Source: Pseudoalteromonas sp. XMcav2-N
GTDB lineage: Bacteria; Pseudomonadota; Gammaproteobacteria; Enterobacterales; Alteromonadaceae
Length of the DNA: 64,000 bases
Direction: 5' to 3'
NCBI RefSeq assembly: GCF_024124545.1
Contig: NZ_JAMXSF010000014.1
Coordinates: 62,001 to 126,000, forward strand
Position 1 is the first letter of the stretch, and the number at the start of each line of letters is the position of its first letter. Both the position numbers and the translations under genes were made by a program. A model generated the notes under the pieces. The model saw only the letters and a list, made by a program, of their open reading frames with translations. It had not been told where the DNA came from and made no database searches. This document shows positions 9,465 through 18,507 of this stretch, piece by piece.

Positions 9465-9704
9465 TCAGGTGTCGTGAGTGGGATCCAGAGCACTCACCAA
9501 ATGCAAAATGCCTCCGGCCACAATGAACACAGCCAGTGCTGAAGCCAGGCTCAGACCTGCATAAACTTTTGCCAGTGCCAGTATACCTGCGCTACCCCAG
9601 GCCAGCACTATCCTGAGCCGGGCCGTCATCAGGCTTGCCAGCTTGAGTTGGCTGACGCACGCAGCCGCAATGATAAATACGATTAAGGGGATTAACACCA
9701 ACAT
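9465..9704 (-). CDS. Small membrane protein, unknown function
   Basis: A 79-residue protein with two or three hydrophobic segments (MLVLIPLIVFIIAAACV; VLAWGSAGILALAKVYAG; LASALAVFIVAGGIL). I choose the ATG at 9704 over an upstream start at 9788 because GGAG sits six bases before it and the hydrophobic helix then begins at the N-terminus. It lies between the histidine kinase and the M61-like gene on the same strand. I do not recognise the family. Confidence 0.55.
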   Translation of the reverse strand: MLVLIPLIVFIIAAACVSQLKLASLMTARLRIVLAWGSAGILALAKVYAGLSLASALAVFIVAGGILHLVSALDPTHDT

Positions 9705-9801
9705 AGTCCACTCCCGGGTCACTGTTTGCCGCAAAAGATATACGGCCCCAGTGCCATTAGAGATCACGGTAATGAAGATTATACGCAAATGATAATTATT
9801 A

Positions 9802-11097
9802 TCAACTGGGAAGGGTTACCTTAATCACCGCACCCATTCGCTCCCCAGATTCATCATTGCTCACTTCAAGCTGGCCATCGTGACTCTCGATCACATGCTG
9901 ACTCAGTGTCAGCCCAATCCCCTGTCCGTCTGGCTTGGTGGAATAAAAGGGCGTTAGCACATTATCGAGGTTGGCAAACCCGCCACCTTCGTCGGCAACT
10001 TCAATCACCACCGCGGGACTAAGGTAGTAGCTTCGCAGCTCTACTCGCTGACCAGGTGGATCCGCCGCCTGATTGGCCTCAATGGCATTCTTAACCAGGT
10101 TGATCAATACCTGCTCAAGCAACTCGGGATCGCAATGGCATTGATGCGCCTGACAGTGCAATTCAATGTGTTGTGCCGGATGCTGTGATGCAAACAATTC
10201 CCGGACAGAGTCAAACAGCGCTAGCAACTGTGTGGGTTGGATCTGAGGCTCAATGGCCTTGCTGAGCTGACCATAACGTGCCACAAAATGCTGCAAATGC
10301 TGACAGCGCTGCTCTATCACCCCCAAAGCCTGACGTTCCCTGCTACTGGCCGCACGCTCGCCCAAACTCTGAGCAAGGGAGCTAACCGGTGTGAGCGAAT
10401 TACGTATTTCATGGCTGATCACCCGGATCAGTTGTTGCCAGGCAGCCAGTTCTTTTTGCCGCAATGCTTTAGTGATATCCAGCGCGACCAGTAAACTGTG
10501 TCGCTGACCCTGTTCAAAAAAATAGCTGCTGTGGAGCTGCCAGCGTGCTGACTGTGCATTGCTGATAAACCGCCAGCCATGCGGTGTCTCTTCCAGCCCC
10601 AGAGAGGTTGCCAAGGCACCTTTGTAATGCTGCCAAGGTTGTCTATACAAGCTTTCAAACGCCTGATTTGCATAACTTAAACGTGTATCTTCGGTAAAGA
10701 CCAGAATCGGTGTATTGAGTTTATCTATCAGCTGATAGATAACAAAAATTTGCGAATTGTAGCGCGATTTCTGACGATGAAGCTGCTCGCCCAGCGCTAT
10801 CAGCTGCTGCTCAAAAGCGGCCACCTGACCCGAGGAAAAATGTGGCCGGATCTGCTGACTAAAATCAGCCTGCAGCATGGCTTCGAGCTGCCAGTGAGCA
10901 CGGGAAAAAATGCTATGTAGCTGGGCCAGCCGCTGCTTTTGCAATCGCCACAATACCCAGCTGACGGCGCCACAGATCAGCCCTATCTGCCACCAGGGCA
11001 GAGCAAGTTGCCACAATACCCCCACCAGCAAAGCAATCACCAGACCAGCCAGCAGTGTAAAGTGGCAGCGTACCGTCCACTCAAAGTTAGTCTTCAC
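9802..11097 (-). CDS. Membrane sensor histidine kinase (NtrB/NtrY class)
   Basis: A 431-residue kinase. Two transmembrane helices lie in residues 12-50. A PAS-like domain covers about 118-215, a HisKA domain follows with phospho-accepting H229 in ISHEIRNSLTPV, and the HATPase domain has N box LVKNAIEA, G1 VADEGGG and G2 GQGIGLT. It overlaps the preceding regulator gene by 11 bases, so the pair is one operon with the regulator first. The kinase should phosphorylate that regulator. The signal is unknown; there is almost no periplasmic loop, so a membrane or cytoplasmic cue is likely. Confidence 0.9.
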   Translation of the reverse strand: MKTNFEWTVRCHFTLLAGLVIALLVGVLWQLALPWWQIGLICGAVSWVLWRLQKQRLAQLHSIFSRAHWQLEAMLQADFSQQIRPHFSSGQVAAFEQQLIALGEQLHRQKSRYNSQIFVIYQLIDKLNTPILVFTEDTRLSYANQAFESLYRQPWQHYKGALATSLGLEETPHGWRFISNAQSARWQLHSSYFFEQGQRHSLLVALDITKALRQKELAAWQQLIRVISHEIRNSLTPVSSLAQSLGERAASSRERQALGVIEQRCQHLQHFVARYGQLSKAIEPQIQPTQLLALFDSVRELFASQHPAQHIELHCQAHQCHCDPELLEQVLINLVKNAIEANQAADPPGQRVELRSYYLSPAVVIEVADEGGGFANLDNVLTPFYSTKPDGQGIGLTLSQHVIESHDGQLEVSNDESGERMGAVIKVTLPS

Positions 11098-12451
11098 TTC
11101 GCAGCCCGTACTTATCCAGCCGACGATATAATGAAGATTTAGTCAGCCCCAGCGCTTTAGCTGCCTCACTGACCTGGCCCTGGTGTAAAGCCAACGTCTG
11201 TTCAATCAGGTTTTTCTCCACTTCTGCGAGCGTCGTTCCCGCTGGCTGTGGTTTAGTGCCCGGTTGTTGCTCCGGTGCAGGGGCTGCCAGGCGTAATTGA
11301 CAATCGGAAACGGTGATCTGCGCTCCTTCGCTCAGTAAGAGTGCTCGCTCCATCACATGACTGAGCTCACGAATATTGCCGGGCCAGCGGTATGCCAGTA
11401 AGGCAGCTTGTGCTTCACTATCCAAAGACTTAGCGGCCAACTTGTAACGTGCAGCATGACGCACCAGCAAGTGATTTGCCAGCGGCACAATGTCATCCAG
11501 TCGTGCACGCAGTGGAGGCAATTCAAACGTAAAAGTATTGATGCGATAAAACAAATCACTGCGGAAACGACCTGCCGTCACATCCTGCTCTAAATCACTG
11601 TTGGTGGCACAGATAAGGCGGATATCAGCATGCTCAGTTCGGCTACTGCCAACTCGCTCATACTCACCACTTTCCAGCACCCGCAGCAGTTTTGCTTGCT
11701 GCGTCAAAGGTATGGTTGCCACTTCATCGAGAAACAAGGTACCACCGCCAGCCAGCTCGAAGCGGCCACTGCGCTGAGACTTAGCATCGGTAAACGCGCC
11801 TTTGGTATGACCAAACATCTCACTTTCAAACAGGCTTTCAGGAATGGCACCCATATTGACGCTGACAAGGGGGCCAGTGCGCCTTGAAGACTGTCTGTGC
11901 AGTGCTTCAACCAAATGGCTTTTACCACAGCCACTTTCCCCACACAGCAGTACGCTGGCATCTGTGCTGGCAATGCGCGACAGCTTGTTCAGCAAGGTTT
12001 TCATGGCCGGGGAACGCCAGGTATAGCAAGGGATTTCAGTTTCTGTGCTCTGTACATCCCCCTGCTTTGCCTGCAGCAGGTTGAGCTTACTTTGCTTGCG
12101 AATAGCATCCAGTAGTTGCGCATTTTGCCAGGGCTTTTCTATGAAGTCTGCCGCTCCCAGACGCATCGCCTCAACGGCAAGCGACACACTACCCCAGCCG
12201 GTCAGGCAGATCACCGCAGGGGAACTGGACTGAGACTGCAACCAACGCAAAAAAGTCAGCCCCTCGCTACCTGAGGTTGTATCCCGGGTAAAATTCATAT
12301 CCAGTAAGATCAGGTCAACAGATTTACAACTCAAAAATTGTTTTGCGACCTCAGGGTGTTCCGCTTCATATACTTCAAAGCCATGATCTTCTAGCAAAAA
12401 AGCGGCGCTTAACCGCACCTCAGGATTATCATCTACAACGAGTACTGCCAT
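11087..12451 (-). CDS. Sigma-54-dependent NtrC-family response regulator
   Basis: A 454-residue regulator with a receiver domain (phospho-acceptor D51 in LILLDMNF, conserved K107), an AAA+ domain (Walker A GESGCGKS 171-178, Walker B FLDE 240-243) and a C-terminal Fis-type helix-turn-helix (about 410-452). The loop that touches sigma-54 reads G-A-F-T-D-A (218-223) instead of the textbook GAFTGA; this variant occurs in one clade of these regulators and is not a proof of inactivity. The ATG at 12451 follows AGGGAA; the longer frame from 12529 would add 26 residues with no REC homology. It is cotranscribed with the kinase downstream. Confidence 0.92.
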   Translation of the reverse strand: MAVLVVDDNPEVRLSAAFLLEDHGFEVYEAEHPEVAKQFLSCKSVDLILLDMNFTRDTTSGSEGLTFLRWLQSQSSSPAVICLTGWGSVSLAVEAMRLGAADFIEKPWQNAQLLDAIRKQSKLNLLQAKQGDVQSTETEIPCYTWRSPAMKTLLNKLSRIASTDASVLLCGESGCGKSHLVEALHRQSSRRTGPLVSVNMGAIPESLFESEMFGHTKGAFTDAKSQRSGRFELAGGGTLFLDEVATIPLTQQAKLLRVLESGEYERVGSSRTEHADIRLICATNSDLEQDVTAGRFRSDLFYRINTFTFELPPLRARLDDIVPLANHLLVRHAARYKLAAKSLDSEAQAALLAYRWPGNIRELSHVMERALLLSEGAQITVSDCQLRLAAPAPEQQPGTKPQPAGTTLAEVEKNLIEQTLALHQGQVSEAAKALGLTKSSLYRRLDKYGLRSED

Positions 12452-12641
12452 TTTGTTCCCTGTTCGTTTATCACTGCACTCAGAATACGGGAATTTGACG
12501 AAGACGAAAAGCGCGAGCGCGACGGTCATTCAAGCTAAACAGCGGAGTTCACGTCACGTAAAAGATACAGAAGCACCAGCTCATCGAGCTCTGCATAGCG
12601 TTCGGTCTGAGTTGAGGTACGAGTTGGCACGCATCTATGTG

Positions 12642-12695
12642 GAGGGCATCCGTGCCCTCACTTCAGTAAGCTGCGAAGCGTTGCTTCGGCCTTAC
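12642..12695. repeat. Two adjacent hairpins downstream of the mutarotase gene
   Basis: The first is a perfect 7-bp stem GAGGGCA-TCCG-TGCCCTC (12642-12659). The second pairs GTAAG (12666-12670) with CTTAC (12691-12695) around a GCGAAGC/GCTTCG inner stem and runs into the stop codon of the mutarotase. There is no T run, so they may be a REP-like element or a Rho-independent-terminator-like stop for the minus-strand gene. Confidence 0.55.
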
Positions 12696-13546
12696 TAAAT
12701 CCAACGGATTTTGGTGGTGAGGGTATGGGATTCGCCTGGTGCCAGTGTGACGGCGTCGTCCATCACATTCGCTGCTTCCAGGCACAGCATCACGTGATAC
12801 TCATCATCGCGGAAATTGCTCAGACGTTTGGATTTTTCTATCCAGGGGTTCCACAGGACACATGAAGCAGAGTGTTCACGGCCAACCTCAATTTTGCCAT
12901 CTGGTGTATCGATGATTTGCACTTCAGGCGCCCGGGTATACACCATGTCCGTTTCACGGGCGAAAGAGACGACATCATCTTGCGTAAATGGCCCTTCGCC
13001 AAACTCAATATATTGCGCGCCTTGCAGACCATCCACTCGGGTCTGTTCAATTTCTGGCGTTGGAAAATACGTATGCAGCGCCTGGGTAAGCGAGAAAGTT
13101 TCTTTGCCGGTATTCACGTTGGTCAGCCTGACTTCTAGCTGATCACTCAATATAAACTCCACAGTCAGACCTGACTCATGTGGCCAGAAGGTGCGGTCAA
13201 TACTGGTCATCGGCAAAGACAATACAATCCGGATTGCGGTCTCATCTTCCTCAACACGCTCCGCGCGCCAGACCAGTTTGCGCGCAAATCCGTGGGCTGG
13301 CCAATCCGCTTCGGCATGAACACCAAACCAGGGCCAGCAAATTGGAATGCCACCACGAATAGACTGGCCTTCGAGATAGGTTTCGTTCTGAGATACCCAC
13401 AGCAGGTTCTTCTTGCCTGTGGGAATGAATTCGGTGATCTGAGCACCCTGGAGATAAATTTTAGCCTGACACTGTGGGCCGTTAACGTCAAAATACTCCA
13501 GGCCGGACTCGGTACGTGCCAATTTTACTGAGGCAGAAAGTTCCAT
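12695..13546 (-). CDS. yeaD: D-hexose-6-phosphate mutarotase (aldose 1-epimerase superfamily)
   Basis: A 283-residue cytosolic enzyme that interconverts alpha and beta anomers of hexose 6-phosphates. The signature GGIPICWPWFG (approx. 64-74), the FARKLVW stretch, the active-site histidine in QALHTYF and the glutamate in the C-terminal CLEAAN region match the YeaD family, and the length is normal. It is a single gene with no sugar-metabolism partner nearby; hairpins at 12642-12695 lie directly downstream. The start has a weak AGG-type ribosome site. Confidence 0.9.
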   Translation of the reverse strand: MELSASVKLARTESGLEYFDVNGPQCQAKIYLQGAQITEFIPTGKKNLLWVSQNETYLEGQSIRGGIPICWPWFGVHAEADWPAHGFARKLVWRAERVEEDETAIRIVLSLPMTSIDRTFWPHESGLTVEFILSDQLEVRLTNVNTGKETFSLTQALHTYFPTPEIEQTRVDGLQGAQYIEFGEGPFTQDDVVSFARETDMVYTRAPEVQIIDTPDGKIEVGREHSASCVLWNPWIEKSKRLSNFRDDEYHVMLCLEAANVMDDAVTLAPGESHTLTTKIRWI

Positions 13547-13651
13547 ATAACACCTATTTTTAAACTAAACTGGCACTACCTTACCTAAAATGCACTGACG
13601 GTGTAAGAGCCACCCACCGAATATGAGTGATCTTCATCAAGGGGGCGTTAA

Positions 13652-15610
13652 TCACACTCTGAACTGACCCACTAATTTTGTCAGCTGCTCAGACAATCGC
13701 TGCATCTTATCGCCATTTTCGCTGGTGTTGTTTGCCACATCACTGACAGTGTCTGCCGCATGCTTTATTTCTATCACATTACGGTTAATATCCTCTGCAA
13801 CATGCTGCTGTTCTTCTGCGGCGGTTGCTATTTGCGTATTCAAATCACTGATGGTCTGAATAGACTGAGTGATTTCGCTAAACTGACTTTGCGCAGATCC
13901 CGTAAGTTCTACCGTTTTGTCGGTACGGGTTAAGCTACTGCGCATATCCTGAGATACGCCTTCCGTCATTTTTCTCAACTTGTCGAGCTGCGATGCTATC
14001 TCTTCGGTCGATTCCGAGGTGCGCTGCGACAATGCCCTTACTTCGTCTGCCACCACCGCAAACCCCCGCCCATGTTCGCCTGCTCGGGCCGCTTCAATTG
14101 CCGCGTTCAGTGCCAGCAAATTGGTTTGCTCGGCGATCCCTCTGATCACACTGAGGATCGACATGATATTTTCACTTTCACTGTCGAGTTGATTGATATC
14201 TGAGGTCGCCCGTTTAATCACATCCGACAAGGCAGCCACACTGTCAACCGCCTCGGTCATAACAGACTGACCCAGCTCAGACGCCTGCTGGGTCTGAGTG
14301 GCTAAGTCGGCGGCATTGGCGCAGCTAGACGCCACCTCGTTCGCCGTGGCAGCCATTTCATTGATAGCCGTTGCGGCCATTTCAAGCGCCTGCTGCTGTT
14401 GTGCCGTCGAGCTGGTCAGCTCCTCAGACTCCGTGGCGGTTGCACAGGCCGTTTGATTCAGTTGCTGAGCACAGGCATTAATATCCATCACCAGTTGGGC
14501 AATGAGGTCTAAAAAGCTGTTAAAACTGTCCGCCAGTTTGCCCGTTTCGTCTTTGCTGTCGACCTCCAGCCGCTGGGTCAGGTCGCCTCCCCCCTGAGAG
14601 ATGACTGTCAGCCCATCGCTCACCTCAACAATCGGCCCAGACAGTACATTGGCAATGTAATTCGCCAACACAACAAACAGCGCAACCAGTACCACGCTCA
14701 GGATCACCAGCGTCCAGGTCATCGCATTCGCCGCCGCCATCACCTCTCCCTGCTCCACAAAAGCAATGAATTTCCAGCCCAGTTTCTTCGACGTGTAGAT
14801 ACTGGCAAAGTAGTCCGTGTCATCAATCCGGATTTCATATAAGCCGGACTGATTACTGGCTACAGTACGATACAGGCCGTTGTCCACCTGGTTAACATCC
14901 TTAAACCGATAATCACTGTGCTTGGCATCGACCAAAATTTTACCTGTGTCTTCCACCAGCATCAGATAGCCGGTTTCACCGAGCTTAACCTCACGGATTA
15001 TCTTGGTCAGGCCCTGTAAAGACACATCCATGCCTGTTACACCTATCTCTCGGCCATTCGACCTGACCGAGCGTACCGTGGAGACAATGGCCATATCATC
15101 CGGGGCCCAGTAATAAGCATCGGTCATCACAGTTTTGCCATTGGCTGCTTGTCCACTGCGATACCAGGGTCGGGGCCGTGGGTCATAATTAGCACTGACC
15201 TCACCCTGAGGCCATTGAACATAGCCTCCTTCGGTATTGCCGAAGTAGATATAGGCAATCCCCGGGTGGGTATCGCCAAAGCGTTCGAACAAATCGTATA
15301 TCGCCTGCTCAGTCTCACTGCCTGAGCGTGAATTCAGCTGTGTGGCAGTGCCTTCATCGGTGTAAATCTTGACTTCGCTCTGGGCACGGGTCAGTTTGGG
15401 GTTAGTGGCCAGAAACTCAACATTCTTGGCTATTTCATCGAAAAACATGCCAATCCCGTTGTCGACCTGTAACGCCTCCCGGCCACTCATCTCGACAAAC
15501 TTATCCAGCGCCAGCTGCCGGGTCTGGGACACTATCAGAACGGCAATGATCAAAATAGGCGAGACGATAGCAACGATAAAAGCCAGCCTGAGCTTTTGCG
15601 AAATAGTCAT
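13652..15610 (-). CDS. Methyl-accepting chemotaxis protein with dCache sensor
   Basis: A 652-residue chemoreceptor. A transmembrane helix (about 10-30) is followed by a periplasmic double-Cache domain (about 35-275; WYRSGQAANGKTVMTDAYYW and VTGMDVSLQGLTKII are typical), a second helix (about 287-310), a HAMP domain and a long cytoplasmic signalling coiled coil. The hairpin tip is well conserved (IRGIAEQTNLLALNAAIEAARAGE...). dCache domains often bind amino acids or other small metabolites. GAGGAA precedes the ATG. It is monocistronic and divergent from the porin gene; the spacer contains an 18-bp palindrome. Confidence 0.93.
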   Translation of the reverse strand: MTISQKLRLAFIVAIVSPILIIAVLIVSQTRQLALDKFVEMSGREALQVDNGIGMFFDEIAKNVEFLATNPKLTRAQSEVKIYTDEGTATQLNSRSGSETEQAIYDLFERFGDTHPGIAYIYFGNTEGGYVQWPQGEVSANYDPRPRPWYRSGQAANGKTVMTDAYYWAPDDMAIVSTVRSVRSNGREIGVTGMDVSLQGLTKIIREVKLGETGYLMLVEDTGKILVDAKHSDYRFKDVNQVDNGLYRTVASNQSGLYEIRIDDTDYFASIYTSKKLGWKFIAFVEQGEVMAAANAMTWTLVILSVVLVALFVVLANYIANVLSGPIVEVSDGLTVISQGGGDLTQRLEVDSKDETGKLADSFNSFLDLIAQLVMDINACAQQLNQTACATATESEELTSSTAQQQQALEMAATAINEMAATANEVASSCANAADLATQTQQASELGQSVMTEAVDSVAALSDVIKRATSDINQLDSESENIMSILSVIRGIAEQTNLLALNAAIEAARAGEHGRGFAVVADEVRALSQRTSESTEEIASQLDKLRKMTEGVSQDMRSSLTRTDKTVELTGSAQSQFSEITQSIQTISDLNTQIATAAEEQQHVAEDINRNVIEIKHAADTVSDVANNTSENGDKMQRLSEQLTKLVGQFRV

Positions 15611-15713
15611 AGAGTGGATTCCTCACTGGACTGATTGACTGCGCCAACACGCTAAGACATCGGCTGCCTCGCGTTAGTATTCAAATTGCACGATACTGCT
15701 CAAAAATATAGTT

Positions 15714-15731
15714 GATAGTTGCGCAACTATC
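15714..15731. promoter_or_regulatory. 18-bp perfect palindrome, candidate operator
   Basis: GATAGTTGCGCAACTATC is a perfect inverted repeat in the spacer between the divergent chemoreceptor and porin genes, about 105 bases from one start and 120 from the other. Its size and symmetry fit the site of a dimeric repressor or activator. No regulator can be assigned from sequence. Confidence 0.5.
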
Positions 15732-15850
15732 CAAAGGATCAAGAGAAATTACTGTTGTTCATGGCAGATTACTTGGAACCTGAGAATGGATGGTCTAGGC
15801 TGTTTAGAGATAATTTATTCTTACTAACTCAAACAAACGGGTGTTCTCCC

Positions 15851-17122
15851 ATGCTAAAACTCTCTCGACTCATGACGGCTCTGTGCGGCGCTATGATGTT
15901 GTCTTCTGGCCCCGCCATTGCCAGTGAAGATGAACTGGCACAGCTGAAGAAGCAGCTTGAACTGCTCCAGCAGAAGGTTCATAAAATGGAACGTGAACAG
16001 GCACGTGAAAAGGCACAAGCCAAGGCCGATAAAAAGGCCAAACAAACGGCGCCTGCCAAACCCAGTATTAAGGTCGGCGGGGCGGTACGGACTAACCTCA
16101 GCCATACTTCCTACGATGACGACAACAAAAATCGCGGCGGCGACTTTGACTTTGACATTTTCCGCCTGAATTTCTCCGGCAACGTTGGCGGTTTTGGTCT
16201 CAATGCCGAAATCCGCTTTTTTGACTATATGACCGCCGTGAAATACGCGTATTTACACTACGACTTTGCCAAAGACTGGCAGGCACAGCTGGGCATGACA
16301 AAAGTGCCATTTGGCAACTGGCCATACAATTCACACAATTACTTTTTTAACACGACTTATTACATCGGGTTAGAAGACGATCACGACATGGGCGTGTTAT
16401 TTAAGCGCAAAGTCGCGGATAACTGGCAGATAGATCTGGGTTTTTTCAAAAATGATGAACTCGGTGGCGTAGACGGCTATGTGGAAGATCGCAGCGACCG
16501 CTATTCCTACGATATTGTGGGCTTTCGTAAGGCCTCAGACGGGGTATACGATGATCCGGCTCAGCCCCTCGGTGAATATAACACCTTTGCCGGTCGCTAT
16601 GCTTACCACTTTAAACACAAAGGCGGCACCACTGAGGTTGGGGTGTCTGGCTTGAGTGGCGGTCTGCACGATGGCGTTGATAAAGCGGGTGATTACATGG
16701 CCTGGGCCATCCATCTGAATGGCAACTATGGTCCATGGAACCTGCAACTACAGCATGGCGAATATGAATATGACGTCGATACCCCGGCAACACGAATGGC
16801 CGTTGGTGCTTATGCATTTTTCGACTCCATTGCAGCGGAAGCAACCATGAGCAACGCCAATATTGCCTACAGTTTACCCGTAGAATTTGGCCCAATCACG
16901 GGCTTACAATTCTACAATGACTACGGCATTATTTACGACAAATCGGATGATACCGAAGACACCTGGATGAATGTGACCGGCGTCTCGCTATCCGCGGGTG
17001 CTTTCTTTACGTACATTGATTATGTGCTCGCAAAAAACCAGCCTTTTGTGGGTGGCTCCATTGCGGGGAACAGCGATGAGACGGAGCGCCGCTTCAATAT
17101 CAACATCGGCTACTATTTTTAG
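15851..17122 (+). CDS. Outer-membrane porin (phosphate-selective porin O/P-like)
   Basis: The ATG at 15851 begins a signal peptide (MLKLSRLMTALCGAMMLSS...AIA); a longer frame from a TTG at 15719 adds 44 residues lacking any export signal. The mature protein starts with a short coiled coil (ELAQLKKQLELLQQKVHKME) followed by a lysine/alanine linker, then a 16-18-strand-type beta barrel with the IKVGGAVRTN entry typical of OprP/OprO-like porins. It ends in G-Y-Y-F, the C-terminal aromatic signal of barrel proteins. It probably forms a passive pore; the substrate is unknown. Confidence 0.85.
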   Translation: MLKLSRLMTALCGAMMLSSGPAIASEDELAQLKKQLELLQQKVHKMEREQAREKAQAKADKKAKQTAPAKPSIKVGGAVRTNLSHTSYDDDNKNRGGDFDFDIFRLNFSGNVGGFGLNAEIRFFDYMTAVKYAYLHYDFAKDWQAQLGMTKVPFGNWPYNSHNYFFNTTYYIGLEDDHDMGVLFKRKVADNWQIDLGFFKNDELGGVDGYVEDRSDRYSYDIVGFRKASDGVYDDPAQPLGEYNTFAGRYAYHFKHKGGTTEVGVSGLSGGLHDGVDKAGDYMAWAIHLNGNYGPWNLQLQHGEYEYDVDTPATRMAVGAYAFFDSIAAEATMSNANIAYSLPVEFGPITGLQFYNDYGIIYDKSDDTEDTWMNVTGVSLSAGAFFTYIDYVLAKNQPFVGGSIAGNSDETERRFNINIGYYF

Positions 17123-17378
17123 CACTGAGTCACGGGAGCGGCCAGTGCGCCGCTTACCGTCTATGAACAGCCCGGTTCAAGCCCCCTTTAAACAGCAGTT
17201 AAAACACCGCTCAAAAGTAAGTGCACACTTACACACAGTATTAGTTATCTTCCACAAAGAAATATTACAGATCACATAAAAATATTACGCCTGCTATTCG
17301 TCCGTCGGTTTTTGGCTATAATGAAAAAGTTAGCCAATGCAAAAACGATGACGTTGGATATTTCCGGGAAGGATAGCG

Positions 17379-17774
17379 ATGAAAAAACACGCTCAAAAAC
17401 TATTTAACCGCTGCTTCTGGCTGCACGTTGCAGGAATACTGTGTGTTGCGCTGGGGTTTATCGGAATGGCACTTCCGGTCATGCCGACGACGATCTTTTT
17501 TATCCTGGCACTGGCTTGTTTTACCCGCTCTAATCCCAAACTCGCAAACTGGTTGCTATCTCACCCGAAATTTGGCCCGTCATTGCACGCCTGGCAAACA
17601 CACCAAGTTGTGCCAGTTAAAGGGAAATGGGGCGCAGGCCTGGGTATGCTACTTGGCTTTGTGATCCTTTGTACCACGTCTGCCCCCTGGTATGTGCTGA
17701 TAGGTGTCGCCCTCACCGAGCTACTGGTTATGGCCTATTTACTCAGTAAACCCTCACACCTGCCGGTCAGCTAA
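17379..17774 (+). CDS. DUF454 (YbaN-like) inner-membrane protein
   Basis: A 131-residue protein with three or four membrane helices. The GFIGMALPVMPTTIFFILALACFTRSNP stretch is the family hallmark of DUF454/YbaN. GGAAGG stands seven bases before the ATG. The function of this family is not established. It is convergent with lspA. Confidence 0.85.
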   Translation: MKKHAQKLFNRCFWLHVAGILCVALGFIGMALPVMPTTIFFILALACFTRSNPKLANWLLSHPKFGPSLHAWQTHQVVPVKGKWGAGLGMLLGFVILCTTSAPWYVLIGVALTELLVMAYLLSKPSHLPVS

Positions 17775-17804
17775 GCACCTTCGCAGCAGCAGGAACGTCT
17801 CGCA

Positions 17805-18308
17805 TCAGGTTTTCTGCGGTGCAGTAGTCTGGTTGTGGGTGGTATACACTATCAACATCACAGCCCCCAGCATAATCGCGACATCTGCAATATTAAATAC
17901 ACCCGTTCTAATCTCACCAATACCCAGATTTAGAAAGTCGATCACAGCACCATTATTAAGGAGCCGGTCAATCAGATTACTTACCCCTCCTGAGAGCACC
18001 AGAGACAAACCTGTGATCTGATGGCGGTTAAGATCCTCACTTTTCAATGTGTACACCAGTATTGCAATCAGCAACAGCGCAATGACACCTATAAACAACA
18101 CACTCCTTAGCGGTGCAGGCAGATCGCTGCCCAGACTTAAGAAGGCGCCTGCATTTTCCCGGTAACCAATGCGCACCAAATCATGCCAGTAGCTGGTCAT
18201 CTGCCAGCCGTGGAGATAGTTACCAGCAAACCACTTTGAGAGCTGATCCAGGCACATACCCACCACACAGATCATCAAGACCCAGTGTATACGTTGTTTT
18301 GTTGTCAT
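17805..18308 (-). CDS. lspA: Signal peptidase II (lipoprotein signal peptidase)
   Basis: A 167-residue inner-membrane aspartyl protease that removes the signal peptide of prolipoproteins after lipid attachment. Four membrane helices are visible, with conserved DQLSK(W), ENAGAFLSLG, GGVSNLIDR and the two catalytic aspartates D124 (VIDF) and D142 (FNIAD). I take the ATG at 18308 because it aligns with the family N-terminus; the open frame extends 48 codons further without homology. It lacks the usual ileS/fkpB neighbours, so it is probably a second, stand-alone copy. Confidence 0.88.
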   Translation of the reverse strand: MTTKQRIHWVLMICVVGMCLDQLSKWFAGNYLHGWQMTSYWHDLVRIGYRENAGAFLSLGSDLPAPLRSVLFIGVIALLLIAILVYTLKSEDLNRHQITGLSLVLSGGVSNLIDRLLNNGAVIDFLNLGIGEIRTGVFNIADVAIMLGAVMLIVYTTHNQTTAPQKT

Positions 18309-18507
18309 AACTTGTCGTCGTTTCAGTTGGCCGTATATCACTATAAAACTGTCATTGTGACACCTGCATGACACTTTACTGAAAATGACATTGTTTAGCA
18401 CAAACACGACAAAAGAGCACATTTGCGTTGCAGTGCGACCCAGGCATACCAATTCGGGTTTTCTAAACTAGACTTAAGCATGGTCGGTCATAAAGAGGGG
18501 GTGAGTT

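Noticed and set aside
11087..12451. Inactive regulator because of GAFTDA
   Set aside because: The variant occurs in a natural clade, and Walker motifs are intact.
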